Below are positions 1 through 7,864 of a stretch of 15,836 bases of DNA, piece by piece. Location: the NCBI GenBank assembly GCA_964598065.1, contig CAZRAW010000049.1, positions 1 to 15,836 on the forward strand, given 5' to 3'. Position 1 is the first letter of the stretch, and every line of letters begins with the position of its first letter. Made by a program: the position numbers and the translations under genes. Origin of the DNA: Sulfidibacterium sp964598065. GTDB taxonomy: Bacteria; Bacteroidota; Bacteroidia; Bacteroidales; F082. Below the pieces are notes generated by a model. The model saw nothing but the letters and a program-made list of their open reading frames with translations, searched no databases and was not told where the DNA came from.

Positions 1-59
1 TAGCGGGCAAAAGAATGAGTATAAACGGAGTAGTTGTTTCTTAACAAGCCCTTAGGTCA

Positions 60-79
60 TTCCGGATTTTTTTCCGGAA
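60..79 (-). terminator. Possible hairpin at the 3' end of the nuo transcript
   Basis: Fourteen bases after the stop codon of the last cistron there is a 7-bp inverted repeat, TTCCGGA (60-66) and TCCGGAA (73-79), around a six-base T loop. Read on the minus strand it folds as a stem with an A-rich loop. The right half also lies in a 14-base perfect palindrome at 69-82. No U-run follows on the minus strand, so this is not a classical intrinsic terminator. It may be a 3'-end processing or protective stem, or chance. Confidence 0.3.
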
Positions 80-93
80 AAAGGTTTGCGTTG

Positions 94-429
94 CTATTTC
101 TTCTTCAACTCCCAATAATAATCATCCTCCCCTTTTTTGATTCCATCCGGGGACAATTGTAGCCAGTAAGCCGGCGTAACAATCTTATCATTAGGTGTTT
201 TCAAACGGAGTTCGTAAACATAAATCACGGGGTTAAACAAGATATCCGTAACCCCCATGACGAAAGACTTCCCTTCTTCATCGCTTTGTTCAACCTTTAC
301 ATCAAATCCGTTATGAGTCAACAGTTTTTTCAGAAATCCGGCCCTGCTTTTAGAAATATTTTCTTCTACAAGGCTGCAACGAACCCCTTCAATTTCTTTT
401 ATGATATGTTTTCCCTGAGTTAAAGGCAT
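94..429 (-). CDS. Small uncharacterised protein, last cistron of the nuo operon
   Basis: This encodes 111 residues that I do not recognise. The ATG lies 15 bases after the nuoN stop codon on the same strand, so it is very probably co-transcribed with the Complex I genes. No signal peptide or membrane segment is visible, so the product should be cytoplasmic. Residues about 5-45 look helical and basic (ISKSRAGFLKKLLTHNGFDV). Residues about 50-95 alternate hydrophobic and polar positions as in beta strands (FVMGVTDI, NPVIYVYELRLKTPN, AYWLQLSP). The C-terminus is charged and ends in a short lysine run. Codon use resembles the neighbouring genes and the frame is intact, which favours a real gene. 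A role in Complex I assembly or regulation is a guess from position only. Confidence 0.8.
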   Translation of the reverse strand: MPLTQGKHIIKEIEGVRCSLVEENISKSRAGFLKKLLTHNGFDVKVEQSDEEGKSFVMGVTDILFNPVIYVYELRLKTPNDKIVTPAYWLQLSPDGIKKGEDDYYWELKKK

Positions 430-444
430 TTGAAGAATATTAGA

Positions 445-1869
445 TTAAAAAAGAAGATGACTTACGGACATAATATATTCGAAAATACCACCGGCAAAAC
501 CGATGAAAACCAGACCTGCCACGCACAGCAACAAGCTTAATCGCATGAAATTAGAACTGCGAAAATAGGGAATCGGAGTATCACTTTTATTGATAAACAT
601 AGCTCTAACCACTCCGAGATAGTAGTACAAAGAGACGGTTGCATTCAGTACGGCAATCAATATCAGGATAAAGTATCCCTGGCTGCCGGCGGAAGTGAAC
701 AAAAAGAATTTACCAAAGAATCCGGCAATTGGTGGAATACCTGCCAATGAAAATAGCGAAAGCATCATAACGAGGCTTAATTTGGGATTAGTTGAATAAA
801 GTCCGTTATAGCCGGAAATTGTCTCCACGCCCGATGCATTGGAAATTGCCGAAGCCACACCGAAAGCTCCAAGATTGGTAAAAACATAAATCAAAATAAA
901 ATAGACAATAGTGGCCATTCCCAAGCTGCCGGTTCCCATGATTCCCACCATGATAAAACCTGCCTGGGCAATGGAAGAAAAGGCCAGAAAACGTTTAATA
1001 TTATCCTGGCGTAAGGCGAAGAGGTTACCTACCGTCATGGTGAGTACAGCCAAAGCATAGAGGGCTGTTTCCCAAAGATCGGTAACATTCTTAAAAACTT
1101 TATAAAGGATGATGGTAAGGATAAAAACAGCCGCTCCTTTTGACACTACCGAAAGGTAGGCCGCAACATTCATCGGCGCTCCTTCGTAAACATCAGCTGT
1201 CCACAGATGGAAAGGAACCAGTGAAATTTTAAATCCCATACCGCTGACAAAGAAAATAAATCCCAAGATAATAAGCGGAGAAGCAGTGATGTGTTTGGCA
1301 ATATCAGAAAAATAGATAGAACCCGTTGCCCCGTAAATTAAGGAAATTCCGAAAAGCAGCACACCTGAGGACATAGCGGAGAGCAAAATAAGCTTCACCC
1401 CTGCTTCTGCCGAACGACTTTTATATCTGTCGTAAGCTACCAGCCCTGCAATCGGGATAGAAGCCGTTTCCAACCCAATAAAGAAGGTCAAAAAGTCTCC
1501 TGCAGAAACCATGAAGTCCATTCCCAGTAGCGTTAAAATTATTAACACGAAAAATTCGCCTGTCTTTCCGACGTTTTCTGCCTTTTTCAGATAGCCATCC
1601 GATTGCAGGAAAACGATGAGTACGGCAATGCTTAAAATGTCCTTAAAAAGATCCGTCAGTGCATTTCCCTGAAATGCCCCGCCGAAAAGGACTCCCGGCT
1701 TTACAGGAAGAAAACCAATCAACATCGCAAGTGCAAAAAGCAATAACGATAATTTGATCAGATAGGTCTTCTTTTCATCACTCGTAAAAAGATCTACAAT
1801 TAATATGATTAACGCAACCACCAGCAGAAGTATTTCGTGGCGCATAAGCAGGATATATCTAAGGTCCAT
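445..1869 (-). CDS. nuoN: NADH-quinone oxidoreductase subunit N (antiporter-like)
   Basis: NuoN is one of three Mrp antiporter-like subunits in the Complex I membrane arm and forms a proton half-channel next to NuoK. The product has 474 residues, close to the usual 480-490, with about 13-14 hydrophobic helices. The expected charged residues are present: Glu134 in GLETASI (TM5), Lys159 in the following helix, Lys214 in GFKISLVPFHLW (TM7, followed by TADVYEGAP) and Lys244 in SKG (TM8). The spacing of Lys214 to Lys244 equals that of E. coli NuoN Lys217 to Lys247. The ATG start is 51 bases behind the nuoM stop, across an AT-rich spacer with a hexamer repeat. The next cistron, a small unknown gene, starts 15 bases downstream. 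Confidence 0.98.
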   Translation of the reverse strand: MDLRYILLMRHEILLLVVALIILIVDLFTSDEKKTYLIKLSLLLFALAMLIGFLPVKPGVLFGGAFQGNALTDLFKDILSIAVLIVFLQSDGYLKKAENVGKTGEFFVLIILTLLGMDFMVSAGDFLTFFIGLETASIPIAGLVAYDRYKSRSAEAGVKLILLSAMSSGVLLFGISLIYGATGSIYFSDIAKHITASPLIILGFIFFVSGMGFKISLVPFHLWTADVYEGAPMNVAAYLSVVSKGAAVFILTIILYKVFKNVTDLWETALYALAVLTMTVGNLFALRQDNIKRFLAFSSIAQAGFIMVGIMGTGSLGMATIVYFILIYVFTNLGAFGVASAISNASGVETISGYNGLYSTNPKLSLVMMLSLFSLAGIPPIAGFFGKFFLFTSAGSQGYFILILIAVLNATVSLYYYLGVVRAMFINKSDTPIPYFRSSNFMRLSLLLCVAGLVFIGFAGGIFEYIMSVSHLLF

Positions 1870-1899
1870 TATTCTTGATATTTATTACGTATCTTTTCC

Positions 1900-1917
1900 A
1901 AATTCAAATTCAAATTC
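1900..1917. repeat. Three tandem copies of a hexamer between nuoM and nuoN
   Basis: On the plus strand AAATTC occurs three times in direct succession at 1900-1905, 1906-1911 and 1912-1917, followed by a degenerate fourth unit. On the coding strand this is (GAATTT)3, starting 3 bases after the nuoM stop codon and ending about 30 bases before the nuoN ATG. It is the only obvious short tandem repeat inside the operon. It could be a slippage-prone spacer or an unstructured AU-rich leader for nuoN. No function can be read from the sequence. Confidence 0.85.
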
Positions 1918-1920
1918 AAT

Positions 1921-3423
1921 TTAATGCAAATAAGCTGTAAGTTTCTCCATTATGGGTTGCAGACTGTTTAGAATGGTATCGGAGAGCCACAACGGCAAAA
2001 CGCCGATCCCGATGATGGCAATCAGCAAGGTAATTGTACTCAGTTTTTCATACCAGGAGGCGTCCTTGAGGTGCAGATGAGCCTCATGTTTAATAGGTCC
2101 CAAAAGTATTTTTCCCACAACCCGAAGGATATATACCGCTGTAATAACAATAGATGAAACAACGATTACGGAGGCAACGCGATGGAATAAATCCGAATGT
2201 TGAAAAGCACCGACAAAAATTGTCATTTCAGCTACAAAACCACTAAAACCCGGTAAGCCAAGCGATGCAAAACCGGCAATCATATATGTAACAGCGAGGA
2301 AAGGCATAACTTTCATCAGGCCCCCCATTTCCCTGATATCGCGTGTGTGAGTACGTCCGTATATCATGCCAATCAAAGCAAAAAACAGCGCCGTTACCAA
2401 GCCGTGCGAAATCATCTGCAATATAGCTCCATCCATGGAAATTTTATTCAACATCAAAAGAGCAAAAAGGATAAGCCCAACATGACTAACCGAAGAATAG
2501 GCATTAATAAACTTCAGGTCTTTTTGCATGATGGCACCGAAGGCTCCGTAAACCACACTTATTGATGTCAGGATAATGAATATCCAAGCCAACTGGGTAG
2601 CAGCTTCAGGCATCAGAAAAATAGCGATTCGGAAACAACCATAAGCTCCCAGCTTCATCAATACGCCGGCATGAAGCATCGATACTGCCGTAGGCGCCGA
2701 AGCATGACCACTCGGTGACCATGTGTGAAGTGGAAAAAGTGCCGCCAACACACCAAAGCCAACAAATGTAAGAGGAAAAAAGAAACGCTGAGCCGCTATG
2801 GGTATATGGATTTTGGCTATCTGAATAATATTAAAGGTGTAAGCACCTCCGTTGGGTGCCGAATTAAAATAGATTCCGAGAATCCCTACTAAAAGCAGTG
2901 CCGACCCACCCATTAGCATCAGCGTAAGTTTCATAGCCGAGGATTCCTTTGGCCCGCTTCCCCATATCCCAATGAGCAGGTACATGGGAATTACAGCTAA
3001 CTCATAAAAGAGAAACATGGTAAACAAGTCGAGCGAAATGAAGAAACCAAAAACTCCAGTAGCGAGTAATATAAGCGATATGAAAAACTCACGCGAGAGG
3101 TATTCCATCTCCCAAGAGGCAAAGACCCCGGCAAAAATAACAATGGACGTCAGCGCAATCATAGCAACAGAAATGCCATCGACACCGATAGAGTAATGGA
3201 TATTTAAACTTGGAAACCAGCTATAATTAGCAGTCAGAAGCATCTCGTGCAGATTGCCTGTGCCCCGAAGAGATAAGTAGTAGAATACCAGAAATACAGC
3301 CAGTACTAACTGGATTCCCATTCCTACAGCCGATACCAGCCGTGCTCCTTTGAGATCCCTGGTAAATAAGATTCCCGTGATTGTTAAAACGGGAACCAGC
3401 ACAAATAAATTCAGAATATCCAC
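1921..3423 (-). CDS. nuoM: NADH-quinone oxidoreductase subunit M (antiporter-like)
   Basis: NuoM is the middle Mrp antiporter-like pump module of the Complex I membrane arm, lying between NuoN and NuoL. It has 500 residues and about 14 helices, the normal size. Glu141 (FYELAVIP), Lys165, Lys257 (AGVLMKLGAYG) and Glu399 (SGFVAEM) match the E. coli residues Glu144, the helix-after-TM5 lysine, Lys265 and Glu407. The TM7 lysine (E. coli Lys234) is replaced by Leu226 in the segment GFGVLAALFPLHTWSPSGH, and the usual PDAH turn reads PSGH. The start is GTG: an in-frame TAA lies two codons upstream and the next Met is residue 35, inside the second hydrophobic region, so GTG is the only start that keeps the first helix. 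It sits 59 bases behind nuoL. Confidence 0.98.
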   Translation of the reverse strand: MDILNLFVLVPVLTITGILFTRDLKGARLVSAVGMGIQLVLAVFLVFYYLSLRGTGNLHEMLLTANYSWFPSLNIHYSIGVDGISVAMIALTSIVIFAGVFASWEMEYLSREFFISLILLATGVFGFFISLDLFTMFLFYELAVIPMYLLIGIWGSGPKESSAMKLTLMLMGGSALLLVGILGIYFNSAPNGGAYTFNIIQIAKIHIPIAAQRFFFPLTFVGFGVLAALFPLHTWSPSGHASAPTAVSMLHAGVLMKLGAYGCFRIAIFLMPEAATQLAWIFIILTSISVVYGAFGAIMQKDLKFINAYSSVSHVGLILFALLMLNKISMDGAILQMISHGLVTALFFALIGMIYGRTHTRDIREMGGLMKVMPFLAVTYMIAGFASLGLPGFSGFVAEMTIFVGAFQHSDLFHRVASVIVVSSIVITAVYILRVVGKILLGPIKHEAHLHLKDASWYEKLSTITLLIAIIGIGVLPLWLSDTILNSLQPIMEKLTAYLH

Positions 3424-3482
3424 CTGTTATATATTTTTAAATTTAAACTTCGTTCACTTTTTTTAAACTATTTAACCACTCC

Positions 3483-5405
3483 TTAATGATACCCCAAAGA
3501 GTACAATAAGAAAAGTGCCAATATCACTGTGCCGGCTATAAAAACAAAAGCATATTGCTGAAACTCACCGGATTGCAGGCCTTTTATTTTGTATGATATT
3601 TTCATTGTTACCGTCCCGATGCCAATCATAAACGCATCCACCACGTTGTGGTCAAACCATGCAATCGGCTTGGCTATACGGTTGAAGATCACCTTTTTGG
3701 TGACAAAGAGATAAACCTCGTCAATATAGAATTTGTTTAAAGTGGTCGTGTAAAGCACGCCCATCCTTTTGGCGATTCTGGCAGGCATCTCATTCTCTTT
3801 TTTGTACAATACCCAGGCTATTGCTATTCCAAGCAGGCCAATGGCTACCGAAGGCAGTGATACCAAAAAGTTCATCCCCTCAGCAAATGGTTTCATATTG
3901 GAAGTTACCAGATCGTGAAAAGGAATGAACCCTCCAAAAGTGGCTCCCAGCGCCAGAACAATAAGTGGAATGGCCATATTCCACGGAGCTTCGTGGGGCT
4001 TATGCTTATACTTCGTGTCTTTCCCCCAGAAAATATTAAAGTAGATACGGAAAATATAGAATGAGGTAATCCCTGCGGTAATATATTCCACATAAAACAA
4101 CAGTTTATTAGAATTAAATGCCGCTACCAAAATCTCATCTTTACTAAAAAACCCTGCAAAAGGAGGAATTCCCGATATAGCAAGACACGCTGCAAGAAAG
4201 GTAAAATGAGTGATGGGCATATACTTTCGTAAACCGCCCATGTCTTTCATCAGATTTGAATGTACGGTATGAATGATAGCGCCGGCGCCCAAAAAGAGCA
4301 GCCCTTTAAACATGGCGTGGGTAAACAGATGAAACATAGAAGCCGTAAAGCCCAGTCCGGCCTTACCCCCATAGCCGGAAACTCCAAGTGCCACCATCAT
4401 ATAGCCAATCTGTGACAAAGTAGAGTAGGCTAAAACCCTTTTGATATCGTCTTGGGTAATGGCTATAATGGCAGCAAAGAGAGAAGTAAAACCACCCACA
4501 TAGCCAATAAAAATCAATACATCCGGCGCGTGGAAATGGTAAATAGGGAACATGCGGGCAACAAGAAAGACACCGGCTACCACCATGGTGGCTGCATGTA
4601 TCAAAGCCGACACGGGAGTCGGCCCTTCCATGGCATCGGGAAGCCATATATGAAGCGGAAACATAGCAGATTTACCGGCAGCTCCCATGAAAATGAGTGC
4701 CATGGCCCATGAAATACCTGAAATCCCAAGAAAGCTCACCCCGGTAATTCCGGCAAACAGATTCGTTCCGGGTTGGGTAAGCTTACTAAAGTCGAAAGTA
4801 CCTGTGTAATAAGATAATATAAGAATTCCAATCAAAAAACCGAAGTCGGCAAAACGGGTAACAATAAAAGCTTTTTTTGCCGCTGCAACCGCAGAAGGTT
4901 TATCGTAATAAAAGCCAATAAGCAGAAAAGAAGAAACTCCCACCAACTCCCAGAAAATATACAGTTGAAAAATATTGGTGGCCAGCACTACGCCAAGCAT
5001 GGCGAAAGTAAACAGTGATAAAAAGGCATAAAATCGCTGAAACCCTTTCTCGCCTTTCATATATCCAAGGCTGTATATATGAACCATGAAAGAGATAGTG
5101 GTTACAACCACGAGCATCATTACAGCAATGGGGTCTAACAACACACCCATGTGAATCTGCAAAGTACTGGTAAAAGAAAGCCAGAGCATGTTGATGGGAA
5201 TAATGGTATGGTAACCATTTGCAGATGCTGTTTCAAAAAAATACTGGTAGGCTGTAAACAACGACAGGAAAAAAGAAATTCCTAAGCCGATGGTTCCTAT
5301 CACTCCCGAAACAAGCGGCTTCCACTTCATCCCAAGCAACCCTGTAACAATGAAAACTAACAGAGGAATTAGCGGAATTAATATTGTATATGAAAAATCA
5401 GTCAT
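3483..5405 (-). CDS. nuoL: NADH-quinone oxidoreductase subunit L (antiporter-like, with lateral helix)
   Basis: NuoL is the distal antiporter-like subunit of Complex I. Its C-terminal amphipathic lateral helix runs along the membrane arm. The product has 640 residues (613 in E. coli), enough for about 16 helices plus the lateral helix in roughly the last 120 residues. The proton-channel residues are intact: Glu153 (FWELVGVSSFLLIGFYY), Lys245 (MGAAGKSAMFPLHIWLPDAM, TM7) and Lys422 (PPFAGFFSKDEIL, TM12). The GPTPVSALIHAATMV segment (261-275) is a family signature. The ATG follows the nuoK stop by 13 bases. Nothing indicates truncation or frameshift. Confidence 0.99.
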   Translation of the reverse strand: MTDFSYTILIPLIPLLVFIVTGLLGMKWKPLVSGVIGTIGLGISFFLSLFTAYQYFFETASANGYHTIIPINMLWLSFTSTLQIHMGVLLDPIAVMMLVVVTTISFMVHIYSLGYMKGEKGFQRFYAFLSLFTFAMLGVVLATNIFQLYIFWELVGVSSFLLIGFYYDKPSAVAAAKKAFIVTRFADFGFLIGILILSYYTGTFDFSKLTQPGTNLFAGITGVSFLGISGISWAMALIFMGAAGKSAMFPLHIWLPDAMEGPTPVSALIHAATMVVAGVFLVARMFPIYHFHAPDVLIFIGYVGGFTSLFAAIIAITQDDIKRVLAYSTLSQIGYMMVALGVSGYGGKAGLGFTASMFHLFTHAMFKGLLFLGAGAIIHTVHSNLMKDMGGLRKYMPITHFTFLAACLAISGIPPFAGFFSKDEILVAAFNSNKLLFYVEYITAGITSFYIFRIYFNIFWGKDTKYKHKPHEAPWNMAIPLIVLALGATFGGFIPFHDLVTSNMKPFAEGMNFLVSLPSVAIGLLGIAIAWVLYKKENEMPARIAKRMGVLYTTTLNKFYIDEVYLFVTKKVIFNRIAKPIAWFDHNVVDAFMIGIGTVTMKISYKIKGLQSGEFQQYAFVFIAGTVILALFLLYSLGYH

Positions 5406-5418
5406 GATAAAAACGGTT

Positions 5419-5736
5419 TTAATATTTCATTTCGTTCACGTTATCTGCATTAATATTATGGATTCGCCGATAAATGTTAATAATGAGGGCTATTGCCACG
5501 GAAGCCTCTGCCGCAGCTACACCTACAATAAAAAGCGAAAAAAAATGTCCCTGTAACTGGTTGGGATAGAGATACCGGTTAAAAACCAAAAAATTAATCG
5601 CCACCGAATTAAGGATCAACTCTACCGACAACAAAATGGTAATCAGGTTCTGACGGATTATGAAGCCGACAATTCCGATAAAAAACATAAGGGTGCTGAC
5701 AATAAGAAAATGATAAATTGATATTCCCTGTATCAT
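5419..5736 (-). CDS. nuoK: NADH-quinone oxidoreductase subunit K
   Basis: NuoK is a small three-helix membrane subunit that forms part of the proton path between NuoN and NuoJ/A. The product has 105 residues, the family norm being about 100. The two essential buried glutamates are present at Glu39 (LLSVELILNS) and Glu77 (GVAAAEASVAIAL), matching E. coli Glu36 and Glu72. The C-terminal tail (about 90-105) is polar. The start ATG overlaps the nuoJ stop in an ATGA sequence (5733-5736), a classic sign of translational coupling. Confidence 0.99.
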   Translation of the reverse strand: MIQGISIYHFLIVSTLMFFIGIVGFIIRQNLITILLSVELILNSVAINFLVFNRYLYPNQLQGHFFSLFIVGVAAAEASVAIALIINIYRRIHNINADNVNEMKY

Positions 5737-6263
5737 AATGTATCTGATTTTTGATTTTTTTCCTTTTTGACGATAACAATAGCTGCAATCATAGACGCGA
5801 GCAACAAAATACTAATGATCTCAAATGCCAAAACATAGCCATTTTTTCCCATACCTAGAAGCTGATTACCAATGAGATGCATATCAACCGGTACTGTTTT
5901 CACACCTGTACCTTTCACAAAATTATGCGAAAGCAACGTCCACAAAGTCAGGGCGCCGCCCACAATCAGTGCGATTATTCCCATCCACAACTTCCATGGA
6001 GCCGGTTTTTTAAACTTCTCACTGATATGACTGGTAAGCAGGATACTAAAAATGATTAAAACGACGATGCCTCCCGCATAGAGCGTGAGCTGTACTGCTG
6101 CAAGAAACTGATAATTTAGCAAAAAGTAGAAGCCGGCAGTGGCCACCAGTACAAACAAAAGATATACAGCAGCCCGGAGCATTTTCCGGGAAGTTATCGT
6201 TAACACCGAGAACGTAAGAATAATGCCTGATAGCAAATAAAACATGAGAACGTTAAGTGTCAT
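5733..6263 (-). CDS. nuoJ: NADH-quinone oxidoreductase subunit J
   Basis: NuoJ is a five-helix membrane subunit linking the quinone-site subunit NuoH to the pump modules. It has 176 residues with helices at about 5-24, 30-50, 54-76, 92-112 and 144-166. The signature of the third helix, which carries the flexible pi-bulge in solved structures, is visible as LYAGGIVVLIIF (61-72). The last helix contains FEIISILLLASMIAA. Residues 167-176 form a short lysine-containing cytoplasmic tail. The gene overlaps nuoI upstream and nuoK downstream by 4 bases each (ATGA), so I, J and K are probably translated as a coupled set. Confidence 0.98.
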   Translation of the reverse strand: MTLNVLMFYLLSGIILTFSVLTITSRKMLRAAVYLLFVLVATAGFYFLLNYQFLAAVQLTLYAGGIVVLIIFSILLTSHISEKFKKPAPWKLWMGIIALIVGGALTLWTLLSHNFVKGTGVKTVPVDMHLIGNQLLGMGKNGYVLAFEIISILLLASMIAAIVIVKKEKNQKSDTL

Positions 6264-6745
6264 GATTTTTTCTCCTTCTTTTTAAGTGATGAACCCGGTT
6301 TGTTTAAAACTTTGGTCAGTTTTGACCTGTCAAATACGGCATGTTCAAAGTCCTGTCCCCATTCGATAGCATCAAATGGGCACGTTTTGATACATAGCTC
6401 ACAAAATGTACACATGGACAAGCGATAAATGTGTTTATCAATCACTCGTACCATTTTTCCATCTTCATTGGGAACTTTTTTTGTAATGATCTCAATGGCT
6501 CCATTGGGGCAGTTCAATTCGCAGACACCACATCCCGTACAACGGTGTTGGTTGTTTTCGTCATGGGGCATGACGACTTCTCCTTTGAACCGTTCTTCCA
6601 TTTTCAAAGTAGCACGATTCTCCGGATACTGTTCCGTTACAATTTCACCCGGGCTCACAAAATACTTTCCGGTTACCCTCATGCCCGCCCATAAGGAGCG
6701 AACCCCTTTATAAATGTCGGTAAAATATTTTATAACACTATTCAT
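6260..6745 (-). CDS. nuoI: NADH-quinone oxidoreductase subunit I (two [4Fe-4S] clusters)
   Basis: NuoI is the ferredoxin-like subunit of the Complex I peripheral arm. It carries clusters N6a and N6b and passes electrons to N2 in NuoB. The product has 161 residues. An N-terminal amphipathic segment (about 1-35) attaches it to the membrane arm. Two CxxCxxCxxxC sets are complete: Cys69, 72, 75, 79 (CTGCGVCELNCP) and Cys112, 115, 118, 122 (CTFCELCIKTCP). The C-terminal tail (about 148-161) is strongly basic (SSLKKKEKKS). The ATG is 19 bases after the nuoH stop, and the TGA overlaps the nuoJ start. Since nuoG is missing from the operon, these clusters are the outermost ones encoded here and could receive electrons directly from a soluble donor; that is inference. 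Confidence 0.99.
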   Translation of the reverse strand: MNSVIKYFTDIYKGVRSLWAGMRVTGKYFVSPGEIVTEQYPENRATLKMEERFKGEVVMPHDENNQHRCTGCGVCELNCPNGAIEIITKKVPNEDGKMVRVIDKHIYRLSMCTFCELCIKTCPFDAIEWGQDFEHAVFDRSKLTKVLNKPGSSLKKKEKKS

Positions 6746-6764
6746 TTCGATTCCATATTTTCAA

Positions 6765-7853
6765 TTAAAAATACCAACCCATCAGTACCACAAAAGAGAT
6801 GAGCACGATATTCAGTAAGCTCAATGGCAAGAGGTATTTCCATTCCAGATTTAACAGTTGGTCAATACGCAAACGCGGAAAAGTCCATTTGAACCACATG
6901 ATTAAATAAATAATGAAAAAAGTTTTTCCGAAAAACCAGACAATGGAAGGAATGTAATTCATCACCCCGTTAAAAGCTTCCCAATGGTCTATGTGTAACG
7001 GCATCCAACCTCCTAAAAACAATGTTGCCGCAATGGCAGCCACAATAAACATATTGATGTATTCGGCCAAAAAGAAGAAAGCAAATTTAATACCCGAATA
7101 TTCCGTATGGAATCCTGCCGTTAGTTCCGACTCGGCTTCGGCAAGGTCAAAAGGGCCACGGTTAATTTCGGCCGTACTCGCAATCAAATAGATAACGAAA
7201 GCAATAAGGGCCGGAATATGTCCTTTAAATATCCACCAGCCATTGGCCTGACTTTCCACGATAGTTGATAATTGCATTGAACCCGAAAAAATCACCACAG
7301 CGAGTAATGACAACCCCACTGAAAGCTCATAACTCACTATCTGGGCACCACTACGCATAGCACCAATAAGCGAATATTTGCTGTTGCTGGACCAACCGGC
7401 AATGAGAATACCAACCACGCCAAGCGAAGAAACGGCGATAATGTAAAAGATCCCTATATTAAAATTAATGGCCTGTAATCCCTTAGCAAAAGGTAAAGCG
7501 GCCATGGCCATAAAAGAGGCGATAATTACAATAAAAGGAGCCAGGTTAAATAGAAAATTATCAGCATTTTTAATTGGAATTAACTCTTTGGTAACCAGCT
7601 TTATCAGGTCGGCAATAGTTTGAAGAATACCCCATTTCCCTACCCTGTTGGGTCCGATACGGTTTTGCATCACTGCACAAACTTTACGCTCAAGATACAC
7701 AAGGAACAGACCAAGCAAAGCATAAAATGTTAAAAACAACAAACCTATTAAAACAAATTCTGTAGCAACAGCAAGCCAAGGCGCCATAATGGCATGCAGA
7801 CTTTTGTCAATGTATGTTGTTAAGGTTGAAAAGCTATAAATATCCAACATCAT
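6765..7853 (-). CDS. nuoH: NADH-quinone oxidoreductase subunit H (quinone chamber)
   Basis: NuoH (ND1 homologue) forms most of the quinone chamber and connects the peripheral arm to the proton-pumping arm. The product has 362 residues with about eight helices, slightly longer than E. coli NuoH. Signatures are ERKVCAVMQNRIGPNRVG (55-72), the acidic loop RGPFDLAEAESELTAGFHTE (232-251), and WTFPRLRIDQL (323-333) near the C-terminus. The start ATG lies 11 bases after the nuoD stop, with a second in-frame Met directly after it; either gives essentially the same protein. In most bacteria nuoE, nuoF and nuoG lie between nuoD and nuoH, and here there is no room for them. Confidence 0.99.
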   Translation of the reverse strand: MMLDIYSFSTLTTYIDKSLHAIMAPWLAVATEFVLIGLLFLTFYALLGLFLVYLERKVCAVMQNRIGPNRVGKWGILQTIADLIKLVTKELIPIKNADNFLFNLAPFIVIIASFMAMAALPFAKGLQAINFNIGIFYIIAVSSLGVVGILIAGWSSNSKYSLIGAMRSGAQIVSYELSVGLSLLAVVIFSGSMQLSTIVESQANGWWIFKGHIPALIAFVIYLIASTAEINRGPFDLAEAESELTAGFHTEYSGIKFAFFFLAEYINMFIVAAIAATLFLGGWMPLHIDHWEAFNGVMNYIPSIVWFFGKTFFIIYLIMWFKWTFPRLRIDQLLNLEWKYLLPLSLLNIVLISFVVLMGWYF

Positions 7854-7864
7854 ATTTTTCAGGT

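Noticed and set aside
1..93. Possible further gene at the left edge
   Set aside because: No start, stop arrangement or motif supports a coding region in these 93 bases; only the palindromic hairpin stands out.
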